Shown: positions 28,977 to 36,873 of the stretch, piece by piece
Numbering within the stretch: position 1 is the first letter of the stretch
Layout of the letters: each line of letters begins with the position of its first letter
From: PLanc-01 sp035342095
GTDB taxonomy: Bacteria; Planctomycetota; Phycisphaerae; Sedimentisphaerales; Anaerobacaceae
Length of the DNA stretch: 64,000 nt
NCBI GenBank assembly: GCA_035342095.1
Contig: DAOQWL010000012.1
Coordinates: 1-64,000, forward strand
Direction of reading: 5' to 3'
The notes under the pieces: model-generated
The model's database searches: none
Told to the model about the DNA's origin: nothing
What the model saw: only the letters and a program-made list of their open reading frames with translations
Made by a program: the position numbers and the translations under genes

Positions 28977-29021
28977 CACGGGCATCTTGCCCGTGAGTCC
29001 CATGGGCGTCCCGCACATGGG
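28973..29021. repeat. Double-hairpin element of the 'GRDAHAT' family, intergenic copy
   Basis: Hairpins CGGGCA/TGCCCG and CCCATG/CATGGG match the element at 23206-23262 in order and spacing. It starts on the stop codon of the 28035 gene. Confidence 0.75.
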
Positions 29022-29028
29022 AATACGC

Positions 29029-29163
29029 CGTCCATCGTAAAATGGTGGCCGGCGCGCCGGCGTGTGGCCTGTTCGGAGTTCCGCGTTTACGCGGTCCTGA
29101 GCCGCCTGAAGGCGGAACTCCAAACCGTGTCCGCGACCTTCACCCACCATTTTACGATGGACG
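29029..29163. repeat. Dispersed palindromic element, GGAGTTCCGC type, copy 2
   Basis: A perfect 20-bp outer inverted repeat (29029-29048 with 29144-29163) encloses GGAGTTCCGC/GCGGAACTCC (29075-29084, 29112-29121) and two inner hairpins, CGCG-TTTA-CGCG and CCGCC-TGAA-GGCGG. The whole could fold as a branched cruciform. Confidence 0.85.
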
Positions 29164-29214
29164 CCGTGGAAAGACCCTGTGCTTGGCAGGGCCAGAACTC
29201 GTCCTCGCAGAAGC

Positions 29215-29258
29215 GGGGGATGGCCCTGCAACTCATGGGCAGGATGCCCATGCTACGA
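29215..29258. repeat. Element related to the 'GRDAHAT' family, third copy
   Basis: Hairpin CATGGGC-AGGA-TGCCCATG followed by CTACG, the same order as 23206-23262 but with a diverged second half. Read on the minus strand it encodes MGILPM, matching the GILPA of the in-gene copy. Confidence 0.6.
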
Positions 29259-29372
29259 TGAATCGACTCCTCAAACGCCCTCCACGCGAAGTCTACCAGT
29301 ACCAAGGCCTTTGGCCAGGCGACGGCCACCCGGAACACACCGCCGGGGCGCTGCTCCTTCCGGGAGAGGTTC

Positions 29373-29555
29373 TCAGCCAGCTTCGGCGGAGGCGAACTGC
29401 TTGCTGTGGTATTCGCGATAGAGGCCGCCATTGTCCAGCAGATACCGAGTAACCTGCGGCACCAGGAGCGGAACGGTGAACTTGACGACGCCCCCCATCA
29501 CGGCAGAAGCAGGTACTTCGCATACGGCCGAACGTACCGCAGGAATCGAACAGAA
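29373..29555 (-). pseudogene. N-terminal remnant of an ABC exporter membrane domain
   Basis: On the minus strand one frame reads RFLRYVRPYAKYLLLP and stops; after a one-base shift it continues as MGGVVKFTVPLLVPQVTRYLLDNG. Together this is the first transmembrane segment of a type I ABC exporter. The sequence then becomes unrelated and stops at 29373; no second helix, Walker motifs or rest of the gene follow. It lies in a patch of dispersed repeats. From 29556 to 29732 I see nothing coding. Confidence 0.6.
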
Positions 29556-29732
29556 TTGTGTTGCTTCACAGACAAGACCATCCACCACCATCAGCCCATC
29601 TTCTTCAGCGGGCTATTGGATGGCTTGTCGAGAGTGAGCGACCTTCTCGCTGAGGCGGACACGCTCTATCACCTGCTCAGACGGCGTTCCCCCGAAATGT
29701 GTGCGGACGCCCATAGGCGCTGTCGTGCAGGA

Positions 29733-30134
29733 TCATTGTTGCCAACAATAGAGGCGGATACCCTCTGCTTTGATGCCTTGGCTTCTTGCCCACTCTGTAG
29801 ACGCAAGGAAATTCTGCTGTGACTTGAGCACCGTGGGCGCCCATTTCCCGTACAGCACCAGAGCGATGAGAAAGAATGCAAGAAAGCAGACGGTTACGAC
29901 AACCAGGGGAGACCGGAAGACCACCACACCCAGAATGAGCCCAACCATTCCTGGAACCGCACCGATCAGAAGGCCCCACACGGCGCCTCTTCTGATCGCT
30001 GCTCGACGCTCCGCCAGGGTCATGTGCGAGCAGATTTCTTTCACCTGATCCGACTGGAACGGCGACCACGTATTGCTGTCGCTGAATAGGGCAATCAACA
30101 AGAAGATCGCTATCGGTATCCAGTAGTAGTACAT
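29733..30134 (-). CDS. Small membrane protein, unknown function
   Basis: 133 residues, ATG at 30134 with GAGGA about 10 bases upstream. Three hydrophobic segments: residues 2-17 (YYYWIPIAIFLLIALF), about 53-73 (LLIGAVPGMVGLILGVVVF) and about 76-96. Between the first two is a soluble stretch, QVKEICSHMTLAERRAAIRRG, whose basic end fits a cytoplasmic side. No family recognised. A good promoter lies just upstream. Confidence 0.7.
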   Translation of the reverse strand: MYYYWIPIAIFLLIALFSDSNTWSPFQSDQVKEICSHMTLAERRAAIRRGAVWGLLIGAVPGMVGLILGVVVFRSPLVVVTVCFLAFFLIALVLYGKWAPTVLKSQQNFLASTEWARSQGIKAEGIRLYCWQQ

Positions 30135-30180
30135 TTAGGTCGTCCTCAGGACAATTCGGGTTCTTACCTGCGCGCGTCAC

Positions 30181-30209
30181 ATTATAGACCCTCGCCAAAA
30201 GGAAGGCAA
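30181..30209 (-). promoter_or_regulatory. Sigma70-like promoter for the 29733-30134 gene
   Basis: Minus strand: TTGCCT (30209-30204), a 17-base spacer, perfect TATAAT (30186-30181). The leader is about 40 bases. Confidence 0.6.
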
Positions 30210-30336
30210 GAAGCGAGAAACATCTTTTTCTGGTTCGCAGTTCCCAATTGTCGGCTCTCAGTTACCGGCGCTCCTCAGCGGCTATTCGTTTCTGCGTCCC
30301 TGCGTGGGTGTACGACAAGAAGGTGGTAATGGGCGT

Positions 30337-30432
30337 TGGGTGGCACGGCCAGACTCGTTTGACCGTGCCTGTTTGAGCATGTGCCGTGGCTGAGGAAGAC
30401 ACGCTCAATCTGACGCTTGGGCGTGGCACCCA
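30337..30432. repeat. Nested palindromic element
   Basis: Outer arms TGGGTGGCACG (30337-30347) and CGTGGCACCCA (30422-30432) pair with one mismatch. Inside, GGCACGG (30342-30348) pairs perfectly with CCGTGCC (30363-30369). It looks like a mobile or structured intergenic element; no second copy in this window. Confidence 0.45.
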
Positions 30433-30517
30433 CGATTGACTCAGAATCTCCTGCGCCACAATCTTGACGTGTAGCCCCCCCCCACGTCTCCTCGCAAGTT
30501 GGTTCGTGCCGAGCAGA

Positions 30518-31900
30518 TCAATCGTGCCGCAGGGCGACAACGGGATCGACGCGGGCGGCGCGACGCGTGGGATAGATTCCCGCGAGGAGGCTGATGAGGA
30601 TCGAGAAGAGGATCGCGCCCAGGCACAGCCACCAGGGGAAGCTGAAGTAGGCCATGCGCGGCGCGCCCTGGCGGGCCATGAAGGCGTTGATGACTCCGTT
30701 GATGACGAAGCTCGTCGCCCCTGCGAGGAGCAGGCCGAACGTGCCACCGAGCAAGCCGATCGCGCCAGACTCGAAGAAGAAGATCCGCTGCACGTCGCCG
30801 TCCGTGGCGCCCACCGCCTTCATGATGCCAATCTCGCGGTATCGCTCCAGGATGGACATCACCATAGTGTTGACGATCCCGAGCGAGGCCACGGTGATCC
30901 CGATCATGCCGACCGCGATGAGGAACATGTCCATGATGAGAAAGCCGATCCGCATCTGGTCCAACTGGTCCATCAAGGCGAAGGTGCGGTAGCCTCGCGA
31001 TTCGAGTTCCTTCTTGACCGTCGCCACGTCCTTGGGCGACTCGACCTTGACGCTGACCATGGAGTAGTTGTCCTCCTGTCCGGCGGGTTTGAAGAAGTCC
31101 CAGATGCTGGTCAAAGCCAGCTTGTGCATCCTGGCGGCGGCCCCCGGCGGGAGGTACACGTCGCTGCGAACGGGCATCGACCCGCCGAAACCCATCCGCT
31201 GCGCGACGCCCACCACCTGGAACCGGTAGTTCTTGCGGGCGAAGGGCAGCGTCTGATCGCCCTTGGGGAAGGCCATGCGCAACAGCCGGCCCAGACTGAA
31301 ATCCAGCGTCAGCGTGGACACCTCGATCTCGCGGCCGACCGCCGCGTTCGGGTCCCTTTCGCCCAGACGGCGCAGGAAGGAATCGCTGACAATCAGCTCG
31401 TTCGGCTCATCCGACGCATATGCACCGCCCGCACACAATTGCACCAAGCCCGATTGCGACACCGTTGCCGGCAGGACCTGGACCAACGTGAACTCCTCTT
31501 TGTCGCCCAGGCGGATCTGGGCGGGGAACCGCATCTCGGGAAACGCCGCGACCACCCCTTTGATCGCAGTCACCTCCTCCAGGAACTTGGCGTCCAGCGT
31601 GGGCCCGTCCTGCTTCGCCCCGCGCGGGGGCAGATCCGCGTCGTCCATCCCGGCCCCGGGATCGTCCGGATCGTGGGAGCGAGGCCCCCCGCCATTATTG
31701 CGGGCGACCACGTTGACGTAGTTGAACAGGTCCAGCTTGTTGAACTGGTCGGTGATATTCCGCTGGATGCCCTGGCCGAACGCGAACATGCAGACCAGGG
31801 CGCCGATCCCGATCACCACGCCGGTGGTGGTGAGAGTCGTCCGCAGCTTCTTGCGCCACAGATTGGCGCCGGCCTGCTCGATGTAATCCGAAATCCGCAT
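30518..31900 (-). CDS. ABC transporter permease, MacB/FtsX type
   Basis: 460 residues. Topology of the MacB/LolC family: one N-terminal transmembrane helix (TTLTTTGVVIGIGALVCMFA), a large periplasmic domain (about 45-330), then three C-terminal helices (IGFLIMDMFLIAVGMIGITV, GLLGGTFGLLLAGA, WLCLGAILFSILISLLAG). The motifs RYREIGIMKAVGATDGDV and YPTRRAARVDPVVALRHD are characteristic of the family. It forms an inner-membrane efflux or lipoprotein-handling complex with the ATPase encoded 15 bases upstream. No periplasmic adaptor or outer-membrane channel gene is in view. It is the last gene of a GDPD-like/ATPase/permease unit. Confidence 0.93.
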   Translation of the reverse strand: MRISDYIEQAGANLWRKKLRTTLTTTGVVIGIGALVCMFAFGQGIQRNITDQFNKLDLFNYVNVVARNNGGGPRSHDPDDPGAGMDDADLPPRGAKQDGPTLDAKFLEEVTAIKGVVAAFPEMRFPAQIRLGDKEEFTLVQVLPATVSQSGLVQLCAGGAYASDEPNELIVSDSFLRRLGERDPNAAVGREIEVSTLTLDFSLGRLLRMAFPKGDQTLPFARKNYRFQVVGVAQRMGFGGSMPVRSDVYLPPGAAARMHKLALTSIWDFFKPAGQEDNYSMVSVKVESPKDVATVKKELESRGYRTFALMDQLDQMRIGFLIMDMFLIAVGMIGITVASLGIVNTMVMSILERYREIGIMKAVGATDGDVQRIFFFESGAIGLLGGTFGLLLAGATSFVINGVINAFMARQGAPRMAYFSFPWWLCLGAILFSILISLLAGIYPTRRAARVDPVVALRHD

Positions 31901-31915
31901 AGAGTTCCAAATCAG

Positions 31916-32629
31916 TCAGTTGCCCTTCGCGACCGCCTCGCGGGCGAGCACCGTGCCGTCCTGCAAGGCGATCACCTCGTGAGCAAATTCGCGGAGCAGG
32001 GTCTGCTCGTGGGAGATCATGATGATGGTCAGGCCGCGGCGGCGATTCAGGTCCGCGAGGATCTCCACGATCTGACGCGAGGTCTTGCTGTCCAGGTTGC
32101 CCGTCGGCTCGTCGGCCAGCAGGATCTGCGGCTCGTTGACCAGGGCCCGGGCGATCGCGACCCGCTGCTGCTCCCCGCCGGAAAGCTCGGTCGGACGATG
32201 GTCCTTGCGGGCGTCGAGACCCACTGCGTCCAGAAGCTCCGCGGCCCGGTCGCGCCGCCGTCTCTTCGGCACTCCCGCAAACAACAGCGGAAACGCCACG
32301 TTCTCCAGGGCGGTGTAGGCGTTCACCAGGTTGAACGATTGGAAGATCATGCCGACCGTATTGCGACGGTACAGGGCAAGTTCCCTCTTGCTCAGGTCGG
32401 AGACCTGCCTGCCGGCGACGTGAATCGTGCCCGAAGAGGGAGTGTCCAGGCCGCCCAGTAGGTTCATCAGGGTGGATTTGCCCGAGCCCGAGGCGCCGGT
32501 GACGCCCACGAGCCGGCCGCGGGCAACCGAGAGCGTCACGTCCCGCAGCGCCGCCACCTGGACCTCGCCGAGGGTGTAGACCTTGCTCAGGCCCGTCGTT
32601 TCGATGAAGGCATCAACGTCCTTGCTCAA
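31916..32629 (-). CDS. ABC transporter ATP-binding protein, MacB/LolD type
   Basis: 237 residues. Walker A GASGSGKST, Q-loop IFQSFNL, signature LSGGEQQRVAIARAL, Walker B ILLADEPTGNLDS and H-loop SHE are all intact. Length and sequence fit the LolD/MacB-type subfamily that partners FtsX-like permeases. The start overlaps the end of the upstream GDPD-like gene by 17 bases, and the stop lies 15 bases from the permease, so the three genes are very probably one transcript. Cytoplasmic, membrane-associated. Confidence 0.96.
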   Translation of the reverse strand: MSKDVDAFIETTGLSKVYTLGEVQVAALRDVTLSVARGRLVGVTGASGSGKSTLMNLLGGLDTPSSGTIHVAGRQVSDLSKRELALYRRNTVGMIFQSFNLVNAYTALENVAFPLLFAGVPKRRRRDRAAELLDAVGLDARKDHRPTELSGGEQQRVAIARALVNEPQILLADEPTGNLDSKTSRQIVEILADLNRRRGLTIIMISHEQTLLREFAHEVIALQDGTVLAREAVAKGN

Positions 32630-33422
32630 GGAGGAACCTCCGCAATCCTTCGAGATCGTCCGTATTGATCAGATCGACGCCGGCCGAGAGCAGCTCTTTC
32701 CACAGGGCCTCGCGAGCTGGCGACGGCCTGTCCAGCGTGGCCCAGAACCGCACCACGCGGCCCTTCGCGTGGGATTTGCGAACGATCTCGTCGAGCTTCT
32801 GTCGTTCCTCGGGCGGCATCGGTCCGTCGCCCCGCCAGGAGAAGTGCCTGCCCCAGTGGTCGCTGATCATGGGCAGCAGATCGGACGGGAGATCGGAGTC
32901 CAGATCGGTCAGGCGAGCATCGCAGCCTGCATAGCGGACCTCCTGCGATCGCATCTGCTCCAGGGGACTGTTCCCCGACAGGACCACGAGGATGGCCCCC
33001 TCCTTGCGGCCGGTCAGGCCGTACGTCGTGAGCACATCCCGATACTCTTCGAGGACCGCGTGGAGCCTTCGATACGTCGGCTCCGCGGCAGTCTTGAGAT
33101 CGATCAGAAGTGTGAAGCGAGGACCGTCCCGGTAGACCCGCCCTCCGTTCCTCTTCACCCGCTCGCGGAGAGGCTGCAAATAGAGCGTTTGCAGCGTCCT
33201 GTCCGACGCGATCTCTTTCGAATCGTGAGCGACGCAGAGCTGGTCGCCCACGAGGAAGATATCCGCTTCCACACTGGTGAAGCCCTGTCCGAGGGCCCTG
33301 AGCAGCGGAGGATCGTGCCGGTAGTCGTTGTGGGCATGGGCCCCGAGCAGGGGCTTGACGTCACTCTGCGGAACCGGCTCCAGGGCCAGCAGCAATCCGA
33401 CGACAAAGGCGATTCGAGCCAT
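32613..33422 (-). CDS. Secreted GDPD/PI-PLC-like phosphodiesterase (HAHNDY type)
   Basis: 269 residues with a short hydrophobic N-terminus (ARIAFVVGLLLALEPV). GAHAHNDYRH supplies the first catalytic His, SVEADIFLVGDQLCVAHD the acidic ligands and second His, LLIDLKT a further conserved strand, and GVDLINTDDLEGLRRFL the barrel end. This is the subgroup often annotated as PI-PLC/GDPD family. Likely cleaves a phosphodiester in lipid head groups or wall teichoic-like polymers outside the cytoplasm; the substrate is unknown. It overlaps the ABC ATPase gene, so lipid turnover and the exporter may be linked. Confidence 0.85.
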   Translation of the reverse strand: MARIAFVVGLLLALEPVPQSDVKPLLGAHAHNDYRHDPPLLRALGQGFTSVEADIFLVGDQLCVAHDSKEIASDRTLQTLYLQPLRERVKRNGGRVYRDGPRFTLLIDLKTAAEPTYRRLHAVLEEYRDVLTTYGLTGRKEGAILVVLSGNSPLEQMRSQEVRYAGCDARLTDLDSDLPSDLLPMISDHWGRHFSWRGDGPMPPEERQKLDEIVRKSHAKGRVVRFWATLDRPSPAREALWKELLSAGVDLINTDDLEGLRRFLLEQGR

Positions 33423-33556
33423 TCGATTCTCACTCCGTCACATGAGCGATCCATCCGCACGTGCGGACCCCCCTACGATACCGCCGTCGCCCACCCAAGA
33501 CAATGGGAACCTGCCAGCGACGAACGGATGGCGTCAGTCGCAGAATGAGAACATGG

Positions 33557-33590
33557 AAAACGGGGCCCGTCGCGCATGGAAACGGGCCCC
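33557..33590 (-). terminator. Rho-independent terminator after the 35404-33608 gene
   Basis: Perfect stem GGGGCCCGT (33562-33570) with ACGGGCCCC (33582-33590); on the minus strand it is followed by GTTTTCC. No strong signal is needed for the convergent side. Confidence 0.8.
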
Positions 33591-33607
33591 GGTGACACTC
33601 GTCTCGT

Positions 33608-35404
33608 CTATTCCTCGGGCGAGGGCCGAGTCAGAAAGATATCATCGAAGTAGATGGTGCTCGTGCCGCCCGGCACAGGGTTGTCGCGGTCGCCGACGCC
33701 AAGGTACAGCTTGCGAACCGTCGCCAGATTCACCCCTGCGAATTCGGTGAGCGGAATCCGCCACGGAACCCATGTCTTGACCGACAAAACACCCGGATCG
33801 GGATGGACCACGACCGCAGTGCGGTTGGAGGCATCGCGGATCGCCGCGTAGACCCGATCCGAACTGCTGCTCGCACTCGGCGACGCCACTAAGGCCGTGC
33901 CCCAACTGGCGGGGATCTGCCAATCCGCCCCGGACGTCGAATGCCAGGCGATCTGCGTCTCGCGGGTATCGCCGCCGTCGTCATCGTCGTTGTAGAAGCA
34001 GTCGATCCCGATGAGCTTGCCCACCGGCGCACTGGAACTCATCAGCGACTGCCAGGGGAACTTCATCTCGATCCGCCAGCCGGTGGGGGTGTTGACCTGG
34101 GCGAACGTGACCCCAGTGGCGTTCTGGTTGGTGCCCTGGATATCGGTGGCTGTCCATCCGAAGGTGTACTGGCGGTTGTTGCCGGTCAGCCCCGCCCCTT
34201 TCTTTGTATTGTCGCCATCGACGTAGAACTCGACGCTGTCGTCGAGGTAGGCGGAACTGGAGTCATTCTTGAGCACCGTATCGTTGATATCGACCAAAGC
34301 ATAGAGATAGTCGTTGTCATAAAGGACTCGGAACTGCCCCGAGGCATCGTCCGGCCCGGTGAGATCGGCACCGTCGATCTTCGTGACGACCGGATGCGTC
34401 TGGACCGCCTCCCAGAGGGCATCGACCTGCCCGTCGATCACGGGCGGCGTGGCAGTCTGGTTGATCTGGAAGTCCACCGCGTTGCCGCGAATATGGACGG
34501 TCAGCGTGTCTACCTCGTCGGCCGTCCAATCCTGAGATCCATCGAAGGGATATTCGACCTCGCTGTAGTACGGCGCCTTGGTGTTGTCGTACGTCAGCGG
34601 CATCGACTGGAACCCGGTGTGGACGATGACGGTCTCGCCGAACGTCCCGTTGCCGGCATTTTCATAGCCGACATACGAGCCGGTGCCGTTCGTGACGCCG
34701 TCGATCCAAAACTCGTAGAGGCGACTGCCCTCGACTTCCGTGTAGCTCTCGAAGTCGTCCACAGGCAGGACCGTCGTGAAACTCCAGACGTCGCCGGGTA
34801 CGATCTCATCCAGGGGAAGAATCTCGTCTACCCGCCAGAAGTAGGTCGTCAGGGGCTCCAGTTCGCCCGGCGCGTAGTTGGGATCATTGAAAATGCCCTT
34901 GTCCGTCTCCGGATCGCCGGCGGCCACTGCGGCCCGCGTCAGGCCAAAATACACGTGGTGTTCCTGGGCAACCTGGCCTTCCAGCCATGTCAGGTCCGGT
35001 GCCAAGGCGACGTTGTTGCTCCCGTCCGCGGGATCGGGCAGGAACGCGGTCCGCGGCCATGCCAGGAAGGTCCAGACGTCGCCTGTGTGGATCGTCACGC
35101 CATCGCCCTCCACCTCGTCCACGCGCCAGTAGTAGGTGGTGCCGGCGACGATGCCTGGGAAATGCCACCACGCCGCGACCGTCAAACCAGACATGACGAG
35201 GTCCTCGGCGCCCAGATTCGGGTCCGTGCCGATGTACAGGTTGTGCTTCGCCGCTCCCAGCCCGGCAGTCCACTGAAACCAGGGCGCCTCCACATAAACG
35301 TCTCCGTCCGCAGGGGTGGGGTTGCTGGCCTTCTGCCCCCACGCCGGGATGCACAGAGCCATTGCCAGGATCGCCACAATCGGATGCCATGCTCTCGTGT
35401 CCAT
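33608..35404 (-). CDS. Secreted modular protein: Fn3-like x2 and tail domain split by a CBM9-like insert
   Basis: 598 residues, ATG at 35404 after GGAGGACACGC, signal peptide to about residue 23. Fn3-like unit 1 (HNLYIGTDPN near 54, TYYWRVDEVEGDG near 90) and unit 2 (HHVYFGLTR near 149, TYFWRVDEIL near 187). The tail begins at PVDDFESYTE (214). At IRGN (305-308) it is interrupted by about 205 residues that look like a family-9 carbohydrate-binding module (VIDGQVDALWE, YLYALVDINDTVL, DDSVEFYVDGDN, WRIEMKFPW), then resumes at DRVYAAIRDASNRTAV (about 516) and ends in TIYFDDIFLTRP. Probably a surface glycan binder. No enzyme domain. Confidence 0.85.
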   Translation of the reverse strand: MDTRAWHPIVAILAMALCIPAWGQKASNPTPADGDVYVEAPWFQWTAGLGAAKHNLYIGTDPNLGAEDLVMSGLTVAAWWHFPGIVAGTTYYWRVDEVEGDGVTIHTGDVWTFLAWPRTAFLPDPADGSNNVALAPDLTWLEGQVAQEHHVYFGLTRAAVAAGDPETDKGIFNDPNYAPGELEPLTTYFWRVDEILPLDEIVPGDVWSFTTVLPVDDFESYTEVEGSRLYEFWIDGVTNGTGSYVGYENAGNGTFGETVIVHTGFQSMPLTYDNTKAPYYSEVEYPFDGSQDWTADEVDTLTVHIRGNAVDFQINQTATPPVIDGQVDALWEAVQTHPVVTKIDGADLTGPDDASGQFRVLYDNDYLYALVDINDTVLKNDSSSAYLDDSVEFYVDGDNTKKGAGLTGNNRQYTFGWTATDIQGTNQNATGVTFAQVNTPTGWRIEMKFPWQSLMSSSAPVGKLIGIDCFYNDDDDGGDTRETQIAWHSTSGADWQIPASWGTALVASPSASSSSDRVYAAIRDASNRTAVVVHPDPGVLSVKTWVPWRIPLTEFAGVNLATVRKLYLGVGDRDNPVPGGTSTIYFDDIFLTRPSPEE

Positions 35405-36052
35405 GCGTGTCCTCCTTCAAGTCCTCGACGATGATGCACGGAGGATCGCCCCCGGCCACACGCCAGGAATCCCCTTCGCGCGTCAACTCACTGTCAAGAG
35501 ATATGGTCCCACAGGCGCCCTGCGACGCGGCAAGATCCGCCCTTACGCAGGCGCCGGCATAAACACCATCACGGACTTCGAACAGCGCGCCTCCCCATGT
35601 GATTCCCCCGCGCGTGCTTCTGCGCTACCACTTCGCCGTCTGAGAACGGCTTGAGCCTCAACATCATATAGTCTCTTATACCCCCGCCTGGAGGGGATTA
35701 CAAGGGAAATCGCGCCCTGGTCCATGGTGCGCCCGGCTCACGACGGACGGCACCGCTCGCGAAGGCGAAACGAACAACCTTATTCTCGGACCTGTTGTCG
35801 AGACATCGGCAGACGCCACCGGGACCGGCCCACCGATCAGAACTCGCGGGAATCCGACAGACGGCCGCTGGAGCGACACAAACAATCCATTTACCCAGGA
35901 CTTCCCATTTTCACTCAAGTTTTTCGATGGCGGTCTCCGATACCACTCCAGACAAGTTCATATTGCCCAGATTTACACACAACAGCAGCTCAGCATTACG
36001 CATATTCCGAACGGCCGGCGTGAAACTGTAAAGGATGACAAAGGAGAATCGA
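35405..36052. other. 648-bp gap without a recognisable gene
   Basis: Divergent interval between the modular gene (minus) and the B12-fold gene (plus). I see no ORF with protein-like character, no convincing promoter pair and no repeat matching those elsewhere in the window. An AT-richer stretch at about 35,660-35,690 may hold the minus-strand promoter. Confidence 0.4.
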
Positions 36053-36778
36053 ATGGTTAAGGATGAAGTACTTGCCCGCTATCTCGAAGCCCTGCTCCAT
36101 GGGGATCGCGGCTCCTGCCGCTCCATCATTGAAGAGACGATGCAGCGAGGGGTGCCCGCCAACTCCGTCTATCTGCACCTGATCTGGCCGGTGATGAGCG
36201 AAATCGAGCGCCTGTCCCGCGGGGATCGGATCACCTCCGTGCAGGAGCACCTGGCGACGCGAATCAACCGCACGATCGTCGATCAACTGCAGAACAAGCT
36301 GCCCCGCCGGCCCGCGAAACACAAGAAAGTCGCGGTCTGCTGCTCCCGCGAGGAGCTGCAGGAGCTGGGCGCCCAGATGATCGCGGATCTGTTCGAGAGC
36401 GACGGCTGGCAGGTGCGATTCCTGGGCGGCGGGCTGTCCAACGACGATATCTTCGAGTACATCAACGAGTACGCCCCGGACGTGCTGCTGGTCTACGGAA
36501 CGACGCCGAAACAGGCGCCCGATATCCGTCGGCTGATCGACCGGGTGCGATCCGTGAATGCCTGGCCGGACATGCGGATCGTCGTTTCCGGCGGACTGTT
36601 CAACCGAGCCGAGGGCCTGTGGGAAGAGATTGGAGCCGATGGATTCGCCGCCACCGCAGCGGAGGTGCTTCAGGTGGCCGCCGATGAGCAGCCGGTGCCG
36701 GGTGCGGACCGCAGAACGGTCAACCGCCGCAAGCGGAGACAGCAGACCGCGGTCCAGGAAGTCGTCCACGCGGAGTAG
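36053..36778 (+). CDS. B12-binding-fold protein with cap domain, axial His replaced
   Basis: 241 residues; ATG at 36053 chosen over 36035 because AAAGGAG lies 6 bases before it. Residues about 5-85 are a four-helix cap of the B12-binding_2 type (GDRITSVQEHLATR). Residues about 91-215 are a Rossmann-like cobalamin domain (VAVCCSREELQELGAQMIADLFESDGW, FLGGGLSNDD, DVLLVYGTT, IVVSGGLFN). The usual DxHxxG loop is ELQELG here, so the lower axial His is Gln103, and the cap Trp of CarH photoreceptors is absent. No DNA-binding or methyltransferase domain is attached. It may bind cobalamin base-on or weakly, or act as a response domain. A hairpin terminator follows. Confidence 0.85.
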   Translation: MVKDEVLARYLEALLHGDRGSCRSIIEETMQRGVPANSVYLHLIWPVMSEIERLSRGDRITSVQEHLATRINRTIVDQLQNKLPRRPAKHKKVAVCCSREELQELGAQMIADLFESDGWQVRFLGGGLSNDDIFEYINEYAPDVLLVYGTTPKQAPDIRRLIDRVRSVNAWPDMRIVVSGGLFNRAEGLWEEIGADGFAATAAEVLQVAADEQPVPGADRRTVNRRKRRQQTAVQEVVHAE

Positions 36779-36813
36779 AACCAGCGCTCCCAGGCGACGT
36801 GCGAAAAGCCAAC

Positions 36814-36856
36814 AGGTCCCTCAGGGTCGCGAAACCCTCCGGGACCTGTGTCTTTT
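36814..36856 (+). terminator. Hairpin terminator after the B12-fold gene
   Basis: AGGTCCC (36814-36820) pairs with GGGACCT (36841-36847), with an inner AGGGT/ACCCT pair, then GTGTCTTTT. Confidence 0.8.
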
Positions 36857-36873
36857 CGAGGCGAACAGCCGGG

